A DNA stretch of 21,075 nt from IMG/VR virus record IMGVR_UViG_3300006810_000506, positions 1 through 21,075 of that record; one strand, 5' to 3'. The DNA comes from a virus. Position 1 is the first letter of the stretch. Each line of letters starts with the position of its first letter. The position numbers and the translations under genes were made by a program. A model generated the notes under the pieces. That model was not told where the DNA came from. It did no database searches and worked only from the letters and a program-made list of their open reading frames with translations. Positions 4,484 through 10,019 of the stretch are shown piece after piece.

Positions 4484-5365
4484 TGCCTGATATTCCATGT
4501 AAGCCTTTATGATTTCCGCTGCGACTTGCGGGACAATGGCGTTACCTGCTCCCCTGAGTAAGCCCACTCGATTGGGTATCCCATAAGCCAAAGGGAAAAG
4601 CGCGGGTTCAGTTGGGATTTCTCTCCATTTGCCATCTCGGCATTGAATGGCACTTGATCCTTGATGTTGCTGCATCCAGCTTTTTGCTTTGCTCTTGCTA
4701 GAGCCTCGTCCGATCTCGGAGCCATCGAGTCCATCGCATTCGGTGTTCCCCAGGGAACCATTACTGGAGCAAAGTTGGCTAACTGTCCCATGTGCGCTCT
4801 CTCTCCGTTCTCCATCTTCTTGATGGTATTTGGAATGCTGTTGGCTCCCTTGTAATCCCTTGCTGCTGGCGTTGGCCACGAAGAAAAGTCGTTCCCTTTT
4901 GTGCGGGGCACCGACGCTGCAAGCTGGCAATACTGCCATTGCTGTGGCGTAACCTTCTGCTTCCATGTCAGCTTGTAGATCATCGAACCACTCTGTTCTA
5001 ATTGCTGAGGCAACTTGCTCGCCAAATACTGTTGGAGGCGAACACTCTCTGATGAGATTGAAGAAGTGAGGCCAGAGGTGTCGCTCATCTTCTTGGGCTT
5101 TTCCACTTCCGGCAACTGAGAAAGGCTGACAGGGTGGTGATCCTGTCCAAACAGGTCGAGCTGATTCCCATCCTGCGAGTTGGAGAGCATAGCTCCAACC
5201 TCCGATTCCAGCGAAGAAATGACATTGCGTAAACCCTTCAAGGTCTGAAGGATCGACATCAATGATTGATCGTTCATCGACTTCCCCTTGTGGTATTAAC
5301 CCATCAGCAATGAGCTGGCGTAACCAGCTCGCTGCAAATGGATCGAACTCGTTATAATAGTTCAT
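4481..5365 (-). CDS. DNA (cytosine-5) methyltransferase, 294 aa
   Basis: This protein transfers a methyl group from SAM to C5 of cytosine in DNA. Visible motifs: motif I FFAGIGG (50-56, SAM binding), motif IV GSPPCQPFS with catalytic Cys79, motif VI as FGEQV (Glu-Gln-Val instead of the usual ENV), and motif VIII as APHKRERLFFVA (near 155-165). A Gly/Ser/Lys-rich target-recognition region covers about 170-250, and motif X is GNAIVPQVA near the end. It starts at the stop of the SSB-like gene (TAATG). No restriction enzyme is adjacent, so it probably protects phage DNA or regulates. Most of the gene is also open in another frame that looks genuine. Confidence 0.93.
   Translation of the reverse strand: MNYYNEFDPFAASWLRQLIADGLIPQGEVDERSIIDVDPSDLEGFTQCHFFAGIGGWSYALQLAGWESARPVWTGSPPCQPFSVAGSGKAQEDERHLWPHFFNLIRECSPPTVFGEQVASAIRTEWFDDLQADMEAEGYATAMAVLPACSVGAPHKRERLFFVANASSKGLQGSQQHSKYHQEDGERRESAHGTVSQLCSSNGSLGNTECDGLDGSEIGRGSSKSKAKSWMQQHQGSSAIQCRDGKWREIPTEPALFPLAYGIPNRVGLLRGAGNAIVPQVAAEIIKAYMEYQA
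4507..5277 (-). CDS. Overlapping-frame protein inside the methyltransferase gene, 256 aa
   Basis: This frame lies wholly inside the C5-methyltransferase gene, shifted +1, and stays open for 256 codons. ATG 5277 has SD AAGGGG six bases upstream. Its product has recognisable blocks: LDLFGQ (about 41-46), IYKLTWKQKVTP, SWPTPAARDYKG and NPRFSLWLMGYPIEWAYSGE near the C-terminus. I remember very similar proteins, usually hypothetical, encoded in the alternative frame of phage and prophage methyltransferase genes, so it appears conserved as a protein. Function unknown; a methyltransferase partner or specificity factor is conceivable. The alternative is a shadow frame kept open by constraint on the enzyme, but the blocks and the SD argue against that. 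Confidence 0.6.
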   Translation of the reverse strand: MNDQSLMSILQTLKGLRNVISSLESEVGAMLSNSQDGNQLDLFGQDHHPVSLSQLPEVEKPKKMSDTSGLTSSISSESVRLQQYLASKLPQQLEQSGSMIYKLTWKQKVTPQQWQYCQLAASVPRTKGNDFSSWPTPAARDYKGANSIPNTIKKMENGERAHMGQLANFAPVMVPWGTPNAMDSMAPRSDEALARAKQKAGCSNIKDQVPFNAEMANGEKSQLNPRFSLWLMGYPIEWAYSGEQVTPLSRKSQRKS

Positions 5366-5619
5366 TAAAAGGGAATGTCTTCTGATGGGTCTGCTTCCTT
5401 AACTGGAGCTGCTTTAGGCGCTGCATCCTTATCCTTTGGAGTCAGTCTTAGCTTCAGCACTGGTGAATTAGGCTTAGCATCCTCTGCTGCTCGCCATGCA
5501 GATACCCAATAATCAATACCGTCAACTATGCCGTTACCTTTGTAGTGCGGGTGCTTTTCTGTTTCACGGTTATCGTTCTTCCAGATTGCGATTTCATTGT
5601 TGTTATCGTATTCAGCCAT
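5365..5619 (-). CDS. SSB-like OB-fold protein, 84 aa
   Basis: The first 60 residues carry the pattern IAIWKND..ETEKHPHYKGNG followed by GIDYWVSAWR and a beta-rich KLRLTPK segment. I associate this pattern with small phage OB-fold proteins that bind single-stranded DNA. The end is an Ala/Lys/Pro linker and the acidic tip DPSEDIPF. That tip matches the C-terminal peptide by which bacterial SSB recruits partner proteins. A DNA-binding role beside the annealing protein upstream fits a recombination module. SD AGGAG lies seven bases before ATG, and the start overlaps the preceding stop. At 84 residues it is about half the length of bacterial SSB. Confidence 0.7.
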   Translation of the reverse strand: MAEYDNNNEIAIWKNDNRETEKHPHYKGNGIVDGIDYWVSAWRAAEDAKPNSPVLKLRLTPKDKDAAPKAAPVKEADPSEDIPF

Positions 5620-5885
5620 TAAAGGACTCCTGCGACTGATGCCGCTGTTATTGTAAAAATGATACCGAGGACAAAACCACCAACAACGCCAAGGCGTATG
5701 TCAGAAGCTTTGTAATGGTTAGGTACAGTGAGTTGTTGTTTAGATTTGTTTTCTTCCCACGTTTTCTTGTGTCGATAAACGCAGCTAGTTGCTATCCCAT
5801 ACTTTTTAGAAATTTTATAAGGTGTCATATTAGGGTGCATATCAAGCAGCTCCCATACAACTTTTTCCATTGATCTTTTACGCAT
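5619..5885 (-). CDS. HTH protein with C-terminal membrane anchor, 88 aa
   Basis: Start chosen at ATG 5885 because SD GGAG sits six bases upstream and the start overlaps the previous stop by eight bases; in-frame ATGs further up lack this. Residues about 12-45 form a helix-turn-helix of the homeodomain-like or transposase type (MTPYKISKKYGIATSCVYRHKK). The C-terminal 23 residues (GVVGGFVLGIIFTITAASVAGVL) form one hydrophobic helix. A DNA-binding head on a membrane anchor is unusual for a phage protein of this size. Possible roles are tethering phage DNA or a replication complex to the inner membrane, or regulation from the membrane. None is proved by sequence. Confidence 0.7.
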   Translation of the reverse strand: MRKRSMEKVVWELLDMHPNMTPYKISKKYGIATSCVYRHKKTWEENKSKQQLTVPNHYKASDIRLGVVGGFVLGIIFTITAASVAGVL

Positions 5886-6492
5886 TAGATTCTCCATTAA
5901 CAAGCAATGTAAATTGCTTTAGTTTGTTAGCGCCATCATGTTCACTATTGATGTACTCAGACTTAACGTAGTCTTTCACTTGAGGGTCTTCGCATAGCTC
6001 TTCATACACTTCTTTAGCACCAGCTCCATCGTTGTTCTCAAGGTGTAGATTGATTGTCTTGATGAAACGATTACGCAATGCCGCTGTAATAGGTGGCTTA
6101 CCCTGAGCAGGTATATCCTCGCCACGATATATATACAGTCCAAGTCCTGTAGCTACGGCAACTGCCTTGACCAAGCAGCGTTGTCGAGCGTCACTGATCT
6201 GCCGTGAAGTTGGGTTGGGGACTGAGTTGTTTCGATGATCCATGACAGGTAGGTACATGATGCGACTGAACGCATGCTCACCTTCTTTAATGATGACAGT
6301 ACATGACACCTCAACAGTGTCGTCTGGGTAATACTTAGGATCACCAAATTCGTAGTTAGATTCAGGGTAGTAGTCAGCCAGGGTAGCCCAGCAGTCACTC
6401 CATGAGAGATAAGTCAGATTCATTTTTTTGGAGGTTTTGTCATTCACGTTAAGGCGTGACATCTCCTGCCATACTCGGCGCTCAAAGCTCAT
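5878..6492 (-). CDS. DUF1071 (Sak3-like) single-strand annealing protein, 204 aa
   Basis: Start chosen at ATG 6492: SD AAGGAG lies five bases upstream, and ATGA overlaps the preceding stop. Fourteen extra in-frame codons upstream lack an SD. Recognisable blocks are LNVNDKTSKKMNLTYLSW (near 15-32), YLPVMDHRNNSV, and ARQRCLVKAVAVATGLGLYIYRGEDIP (near 100-128). This order matches the DUF1071/Sak3 group of phage annealing proteins as I remember it. Such proteins anneal complementary single strands during recombination and replication, usually beside an SSB, as here. The C-terminal 70 residues are less conserved and helical. The SD leader reads CAACCTAAAGGAG, close to a motif complementary to small RNA 1. 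Confidence 0.8.
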   Translation of the reverse strand: MSFERRVWQEMSRLNVNDKTSKKMNLTYLSWSDCWATLADYYPESNYEFGDPKYYPDDTVEVSCTVIIKEGEHAFSRIMYLPVMDHRNNSVPNPTSRQISDARQRCLVKAVAVATGLGLYIYRGEDIPAQGKPPITAALRNRFIKTINLHLENNDGAGAKEVYEELCEDPQVKDYVKSEYINSEHDGANKLKQFTLLVNGESNA

Positions 6493-6680
6493 AGTTTCTC
6501 CTTTAGGTTGTTGATCATGCAGTTCAACTTCCATTCCATCATGGAGTCGTCTGCGAAGTACTTAGTGTCCACCAATACCTGCAAGGCATTGATAGCCATC
6601 CACACATCATGCTCTGGCGGCATGTCAAATGGTTCTGAGATGTAATCGTTCTCAGTGTAAAGCTCGTCTATCTTCGTCAT
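6489..6680 (-). CDS. Hypothetical acidic protein, 63 aa
   Basis: This 63-residue, mostly helical acidic protein has no signal peptide or membrane segment. Its stop is fused with the next start (ATGA at 6492-6489), implying coupled translation with the annealing protein. It starts 29 bases inside the previous gene with no clear SD, so it may be read by re-initiation. I do not recognise a family; it is probably a small accessory of the recombination operon. Confidence 0.6.
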   Translation of the reverse strand: MTKIDELYTENDYISEPFDMPPEHDVWMAINALQVLVDTKYFADDSMMEWKLNCMINNLKEKL

Positions 6681-6981
6681 ATCTATTAATCCACGCTTGT
6701 TCTACGTCCTCACGGACATGTTCAGTTAATTTGTCTTCAACCTCGTCACGCACACGCATGCCGAACTCAGCAGGATCAACCATCAAGATGGCTAGATTCA
6801 TATCTGCTTGGGCATCAATGACGAACTCAGCGAACACATGAGGGCTGATCTGTATCAGGTTTTCAACAGCCTCAGCCAGGTCTAAAACGTATTCCCGTGA
6901 CGAAAGGTATTGCTCGAATGCTTTTTCACGTTCACGGTCTTCAGGGGGATCAATATCGCGATCAGGCGTTTGCCAGTACAT
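6652..6981 (-). CDS. Hypothetical acidic helical protein, 109 aa
   Basis: The start is taken at ATG 6981, where SD GGAGG is six bases upstream; a further ATG at 7011 lacks one. The product is acidic and predominantly helical. It has a DPPEDREREKAFEQYL stretch near the N-terminus and a charged C-terminal helix (EVEDKLTEHVREDVEQAW). There are no metal or nucleotide motifs and no membrane segment. It overlaps both neighbours by 20-29 bases, so it belongs to the same minus-strand operon. No family is recognised. Confidence 0.6.
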   Translation of the reverse strand: MYWQTPDRDIDPPEDREREKAFEQYLSSREYVLDLAEAVENLIQISPHVFAEFVIDAQADMNLAILMVDPAEFGMRVRDEVEDKLTEHVREDVEQAWINRYDEDRRALH

Positions 6982-7165
6982 AAGCGGCCTCCACAAAAAG
7001 TTTGTATTCAAAGAACTCCGGAACTGTCATGGCGAACTCGCACATAGCTGACTTGTCGTTCTGTAAGTTCAGTTCAAGTGCTGCAATGTTGTAAGTAGTG
7101 CAGCGATCTAATGCCTTTTCGTAGTCAGGATGACCGTAGTTGAGGCGGGTAGATATCTGGTACAT
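6962..7165 (-). CDS. First gene of the minus-strand early operon, hypothetical, 67 aa
   Basis: This gene is promoter-proximal in the minus-strand operon. SD GGAGG (7172-7176 on the opposite strand) is six bases before the ATG. The 67-residue product looks globular and mixed, with no membrane segment. Its C-terminal half is hydrophobic and helical (VPEFFEYKLFVEAAYVLANA). I do not recognise it. As the first gene after the divergent promoter it is probably made early, like small host-takeover or regulatory proteins, but that is only positional inference. Confidence 0.6.
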   Translation of the reverse strand: MYQISTRLNYGHPDYEKALDRCTTYNIAALELNLQNDKSAMCEFAMTVPEFFEYKLFVEAAYVLANA

Positions 7166-7191
7166 GTCGTGCCTCCGTAATTGGAGTTGTA

Positions 7192-7220
7192 AAGATAGCC
7201 TAACAAATGTTATCTTGCAA
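7192..7220 (-). promoter_or_regulatory. Promoter of the minus-strand operon
   Basis: On the minus strand TTGCAA (7220-7215) is followed by 17 bases and TATCTT (7197-7192), each 4 of 6 to consensus. The predicted start is near 7185, about 20 bases before the ATG. The -35 is one of the three TTGCAA palindromes, so binding there should block it. Confidence 0.5.
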
Positions 7221-7243
7221 CCCCTATTGCAAAAGTTTAAAAG
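7215..7243 (+). promoter_or_regulatory. Possible promoter of the plus-strand early operon
   Basis: TTGCAA (7215-7220), a 17-base spacer and TAAAAG (7238-7243) are each 4 of 6 to consensus. It would share its -35 palindrome with the divergent promoter, giving back-to-back control. Weak boxes make this tentative. Confidence 0.3.
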
Positions 7244-7263
7244 CTCACCTAATCTATTGCAAA
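7215..7263. promoter_or_regulatory. Operator-like cluster of three TTGCAA palindromes
   Basis: TTGCAA occurs at 7215-7220, 7227-7232 and 7257-7262. The last two sit in identical decamers CTATTGCAAA spaced 30 bases apart. TTGCAA is its own reverse complement. They overlap the predicted divergent promoters and precede a small regulator-like gene, so they are likely repressor sites. The binding protein is inferred to be that gene's product. Confidence 0.5.
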
Positions 7264-7294
7264 CAATTACTCACAACTAAAGACAGGAGTCATT

Positions 7295-7471
7295 ATGGAA
7301 CAACCCTCACTCTATCTAAAGATTCAGCAGCAGCTCTCAGATCGAAACCTGTCGATTGTTGCAGAGCGCACTGGCATTGATCAGCACAAGCTATGGCGTA
7401 TAGCGCGTGGTGTATCGAAGCGCCCGAAACTAGAGGACATTGAAAAGATAATGCGTTACCTGGAGGGCTAA
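7295..7471 (+). CDS. Small HTH regulator, 58 aa
   Basis: ATG 7295 is preceded by SD AGGAG (7285-7289). The 58-residue protein has the layout of a minimal Cro/CI-type helix-turn-helix. Residues about 18-40 read NLSIVAERTGIDQHKLWRIARG, where VAERTG begins the first helix and HKLWRIARG is the recognition helix. A C-terminal helix DIEKIMRYLEG follows. The size leaves no dimerisation or cleavage domain, so it resembles Cro more than CI. It sits beside three TTGCAA palindromes and opens the plus-strand early operon, so autoregulation and control of the divergent operon are likely. A short leader motif, CACAACTAAAG, lies just before its SD. Confidence 0.75.
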   Translation: MEQPSLYLKIQQQLSDRNLSIVAERTGIDQHKLWRIARGVSKRPKLEDIEKIMRYLEG

Positions 7472-7472
7472 C

Positions 7473-7886
7473 ATGACTCCAGAACAATTTGTATCTAGCC
7501 TCCGCAATGTAAAGAAGAGAGGCCGCAACCAATGGCTATGCAGTTGTCCATCCCATGCGGATGACGATCCATCACTAGCCGTTACCACATCAACTAACGG
7601 GAAGATTTTGCTCAAATGCTTTGCTGGCTGTTCAGCCTTAGACGTTGTTGATGCAATGGGTCTACGCTTAGAAGATTTATTTCCTGATGCTTATGAAGAA
7701 AACCCAATGGGTTTTGCTAAGCGTGAGATGGCAGCCCGTGAACATGAAAAGAACAAGCTTGATCATGCTCGAACCTTCTTGGCAATCCTAACGGCTAAGC
7801 TCCGTGATGGTAAGCCAGTGGATGAAGTTGAGTTAGTGAAGGCTTACAAACTTAAAGCATTACTTGAGAATGAAGGGGCGTTGTAA
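7473..7886 (+). CDS. Primase zinc-finger-like protein, 137 aa
   Basis: Residues 23-53 contain CSCPSH followed by DDDPSLAV and CFAGC. The ligands Cys25, His28, Cys49 and Cys53 are placed as in the CHC2-type zinc ribbon at the N-terminus of DnaG-like primases. No TOPRIM or catalytic domain follows; the remaining 80 residues are helical and charged. A stand-alone zinc domain may recognise primer-start sites and work with the helicase encoded two genes downstream. SD GGAGGG is five bases before the start, only one base separates it from the regulator gene, and its stop overlaps the next ATG. Two perfect-arm palindromes lie here and in the next gene. Confidence 0.82.
   Translation: MTPEQFVSSLRNVKKRGRNQWLCSCPSHADDDPSLAVTTSTNGKILLKCFAGCSALDVVDAMGLRLEDLFPDAYEENPMGFAKREMAAREHEKNKLDHARTFLAILTAKLRDGKPVDEVELVKAYKLKALLENEGAL
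7701..7713. repeat. AACCCAATGGGTT palindrome, copy 1
   Basis: This 13-base site has perfect six-base arms (AACCCA/TGGGTT) around a central A. The same 13-mer occurs at 8014-8026 in a different reading frame, and a partial copy begins at 8201. Confidence 0.7.
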
Positions 7887-8494
7887 TGCACCACTACCCA
7901 TTTCATATAGGCGACTACAGATCGTCAACGGCACACCTCTCTGATGCAGAGGATTTGGCCTACCGCAGACTGATTGATTTCTACATGGATACCGAGGAAG
8001 AAATCCCACTTGAAACCCAATGGGTTGCCAGACGGTTACGAGTGGATACCCAAGTGTTAGAAAACGTGCTGCATGACTTCTTCTATAAGTCTGAAACAGG
8101 CTGGAAACATGAGCGTTGTGACCAGGAAATAGAGAAGTACCAAAAACGGGTCAAAGCTAATCAGGTCAATGGTTTGAAGGGAGGTAGACCAAAGGGCAAA
8201 AACCCAATGGGAACCCAATCGAAACCCAAACGAACCTTAACCAAGAACCAAGAACCAATAACCAATAAAGAAAATAAACAAAAGAAATTTGTGATTCCGA
8301 CACTCGTTGAAGTCAAAGCGTATTGTGATGAGCGCAAGAATGGGATTGATGCCCAGGCGTTCTTAGATCACTACGAAGCTAACGGGTGGATGCGGGGCAA
8401 GTCAGCCGTCAAGGATTGGAAAGCCTGTGTCCGGACTTGGGAACGTAACGGTAATCACAAGCCAGCTAAACAGGAGGCGATTCAGTGGCTTTAA
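7886..8494 (+). CDS. DUF1376-type phage replication protein, 202 aa
   Basis: The N-terminal domain (YPFHIGDYRSSTAHLSDAEDLAYRRLIDFY, about 4-33) is the DUF1376/YdaU pattern found in phage and prophage replication modules. There it acts as a winged-helix origin-binding or helicase-loading protein. A basic Asn/Lys/Pro linker spans about 95-135. The C-terminal domain (VEVKAYCDERKNGIDAQAFLDHYEANGW...WKACVRTWERN) is typical of replication proteins that contact the helicase. The helicase gene starts ten bases before this one ends. The linker is encoded by tandem DNA repeats that look like iterons, as in lambda O. Start overlaps the previous stop. Confidence 0.85.
   Translation: MHHYPFHIGDYRSSTAHLSDAEDLAYRRLIDFYMDTEEEIPLETQWVARRLRVDTQVLENVLHDFFYKSETGWKHERCDQEIEKYQKRVKANQVNGLKGGRPKGKNPMGTQSKPKRTLTKNQEPITNKENKQKKFVIPTLVEVKAYCDERKNGIDAQAFLDHYEANGWMRGKSAVKDWKACVRTWERNGNHKPAKQEAIQWL
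8014..8026. repeat. AACCCAATGGGTT palindrome, copy 2
   Basis: Identical to 7701-7713 but read in another frame (here within Thr-Gln-Trp-Val, there Asn-Pro-Met-Gly). Conservation is therefore at the DNA level rather than of the protein. Confidence 0.7.
8201..8266 (+). repeat. Iteron-like tandem repeats within the replication gene
   Basis: Three 11-base units start with AACCCAA at 8201, 8212 and 8223. Four 7-base units follow: AACCAAG twice (8239-8252) and AACCAAT twice (8253-8266). A strongly A/T-rich stretch begins at once (8267-8299). Phase with the helix and the adjacent AT-rich DNA resemble a replication origin. Confidence 0.6.
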
Positions 8495-9450
8495 TGGAAC
8501 TACCCGACATCGATTTTGAAAAGTACTTAAAAAAGCGACAGAGCGATTTATTTCTTCAGAAGGTAGATAGACCTACCCAACACCTAGAAAAAGCCTTAGA
8601 ACGGCTCTCAGGGCGCGAGAAGCCATACGGTGACACCCTTCCTTGGCATAAATGCTCTGAGTTTAGATTTCGTGACGGTGAAATGACTCTCTGGGGAGGT
8701 GTGAACGGCATGGGAAAAAGCTTAGTCACTGGCATGGTGAGCATCTGGTTGGAGCATCCAGTAGTGATTGCCTCGATGGAGATGCTGCCCGAAGCCACGT
8801 TAGCTCGGATGATCCGTCAAGCTGGTGGTGTGAGTAACCCAAGTCGTGAGTATGCCACTGCCATAACGGAACAGTTGGATGGTCGAGTGTATATCTACAA
8901 TCAAGTGGGTGATGCTGAGCAAAAGAACCTGTTTGGCATGATGCACTATGCCGCTGCTGAGCTTGGTGTTAAGCATTTCTTCATCGATTCACTGGTCAAA
9001 ATCAAGGGTGTTGGCCCTGAAGATCACACAGCCCAGCAAGAATTTGTTAATAAACTCAGTCAGATAGCGAAAGATGAGCATGTGCATGTGCATTTGATTG
9101 TTCACATGCGAAAGCAAGCAGATGAGCGGGCTGTACCTGATAAGTTTTCAGTTCGTGGTCACGGTTCTATCGTGGATTTGGCTGACAATTTGCTGATTGT
9201 TCATCGCAAGACCTTGGGGGAGATAGATGAAAGCGAACCGACCGGATTTATTCGAGTGGCTAAGCATCGGCATGGCGAGTTTGAAGGGACGTGGGGTTTC
9301 TGGTTCCATGAAGAAAGCCAGCAATGGGTTCCTTCACCCTCAATGGGAGCTATGCCTTGGCCTGAGCCTGGCAGACAGTGGAGCAAGAATGAAGAACGAG
9401 AAGACGATCCAAGCTTTGACCGAATCGGCGCAGTACATGCTGGAATGTGA
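8485..9450 (+). CDS. RecA-fold replicative helicase/ATPase, 321 aa
   Basis: The start is GTG 8485, seven bases after a perfect AGGAGG; a later ATG at 8494 would be too far from it. Walker A is GGVNGMGKS (71-79), and Walker B is HFFIDSLVKIKG (about 170-180). Downstream are VHLIVHMRK and a SVRGHGSIVDLADNLLIVHR segment, as in DnaB/Twinkle/KaiC-type ATPase cores. No primase domain is fused; the zinc-finger protein two genes upstream may supply part of that role. With the DUF1376 protein it forms the replication unit. At 321 residues it is a core without the usual DnaB N-terminal domain. It should unwind DNA at the fork. Confidence 0.88.
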   Translation: MALMELPDIDFEKYLKKRQSDLFLQKVDRPTQHLEKALERLSGREKPYGDTLPWHKCSEFRFRDGEMTLWGGVNGMGKSLVTGMVSIWLEHPVVIASMEMLPEATLARMIRQAGGVSNPSREYATAITEQLDGRVYIYNQVGDAEQKNLFGMMHYAAAELGVKHFFIDSLVKIKGVGPEDHTAQQEFVNKLSQIAKDEHVHVHLIVHMRKQADERAVPDKFSVRGHGSIVDLADNLLIVHRKTLGEIDESEPTGFIRVAKHRHGEFEGTWGFWFHEESQQWVPSPSMGAMPWPEPGRQWSKNEEREDDPSFDRIGAVHAGM

Positions 9451-9592
9451 GGCTAGGTTTTGGATTAAATGTGTTAGGGAGTATGGTTACGCATGGTGGA
9501 ATGCACGAAAGGATGCCATAGCCAAAAAGCGTGGCAGCGAAAGTTTACAAAGATTGTTGGACGAAATGAATCGTCAGAGGGTGTCGAAATGA
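9389..9592 (+). CDS. Hypothetical basic protein, 67 aa
   Basis: Start chosen at ATG 9389 because SD GGAG sits five bases upstream; the frame is open earlier but only inside the helicase gene. The 67-residue product is helical and basic, with several aromatic residues (RFWIKCVREYGYAWWNARKDAIAKKRG). It overlaps the helicase end by 62 bases, and the next start is fused to its stop (ATGA). Function unknown; a small replication accessory is plausible by position. Confidence 0.6.
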   Translation: MKNEKTIQALTESAQYMLECEARFWIKCVREYGYAWWNARKDAIAKKRGSESLQRLLDEMNRQRVSK

Positions 9593-9792
9593 TCAAATTA
9601 AACGGCAGAGAAGTGATTGAAATTGAAATCGATGGTATTGATACCAATGATGCGCCAGACTTTGCGGATGCCTTCATTTCTGGGGCTATTTGGGCTGATT
9701 CTGGCAATCCATTGGACGAGATGGACATTCATAAACTGCAAGATGAGCAGCCAGAGCTGATTTATGAGTTAGTTTGGGAGTCAATGTGTTAA
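9589..9792 (+). CDS. Small acidic conserved phage protein, 67 aa
   Basis: ATG 9589 overlaps the previous stop. The 67-residue acidic protein has the pattern LNGREVIEIEIDGIDTNDAP, then DFADAFISGAIWADSG and an ELIYELVWE end. I remember this as a family of small podovirus and siphovirus proteins (E-x-x-G-x-D-x-x-D-x-P-D-F-x-D-A-F), with no assigned activity. The charge suggests a DNA-mimic or protein-interaction role, which I cannot show. It lies in the replication operon between the helicase and a regulator. Confidence 0.7.
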   Translation: MIKLNGREVIEIEIDGIDTNDAPDFADAFISGAIWADSGNPLDEMDIHKLQDEQPELIYELVWESMC

Positions 9793-10019
9793 CACGCCAA
9801 GATGTTTTGGAGCTATTTACTTCTCAGGCTGAGCTAGCCAGGGCATGTGGTGTCAGTCGGGCAACCATTAACGGATGGAAAACGAGCGACAAACCGGTGC
9901 CAGCAGAATATGTAAAGCGGGTTGTACTTGCTGCAATGGAAAATGGCCTGGTGCTGACTCCACAGATGATTCGGCCTGATTTGTGGCCCAATCCATTAGG
10001 TAATACAGATGCCGATTAA
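9786..10019 (+). CDS. Cro/YdaS-like HTH regulator, 77 aa
   Basis: Start taken at GTG 9786, five bases after SD GGAG; a TTG further up has none. The helix-turn-helix at about residues 13-33 (SQAELARACGVSRATINGWK) is clear, and the following DKPVPAEYVKRVVLAA matches the Cro/YdaS-type prophage regulators. The C-terminal TPQMIRPDLWP segment is also common in that group. It probably binds an operator in this operon, perhaps the inverted repeats before 10479. It overlaps the nuclease gene downstream by eleven bases. Confidence 0.8.
   Translation: MLTRQDVLELFTSQAELARACGVSRATINGWKTSDKPVPAEYVKRVVLAAMENGLVLTPQMIRPDLWPNPLGNTDAD

Noticed and set aside
8556-8798. Minus-strand 80-codon frame within the helicase gene
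   Set aside because: Shadow frame opposite the Walker A region, with no SD or recognisable motif.
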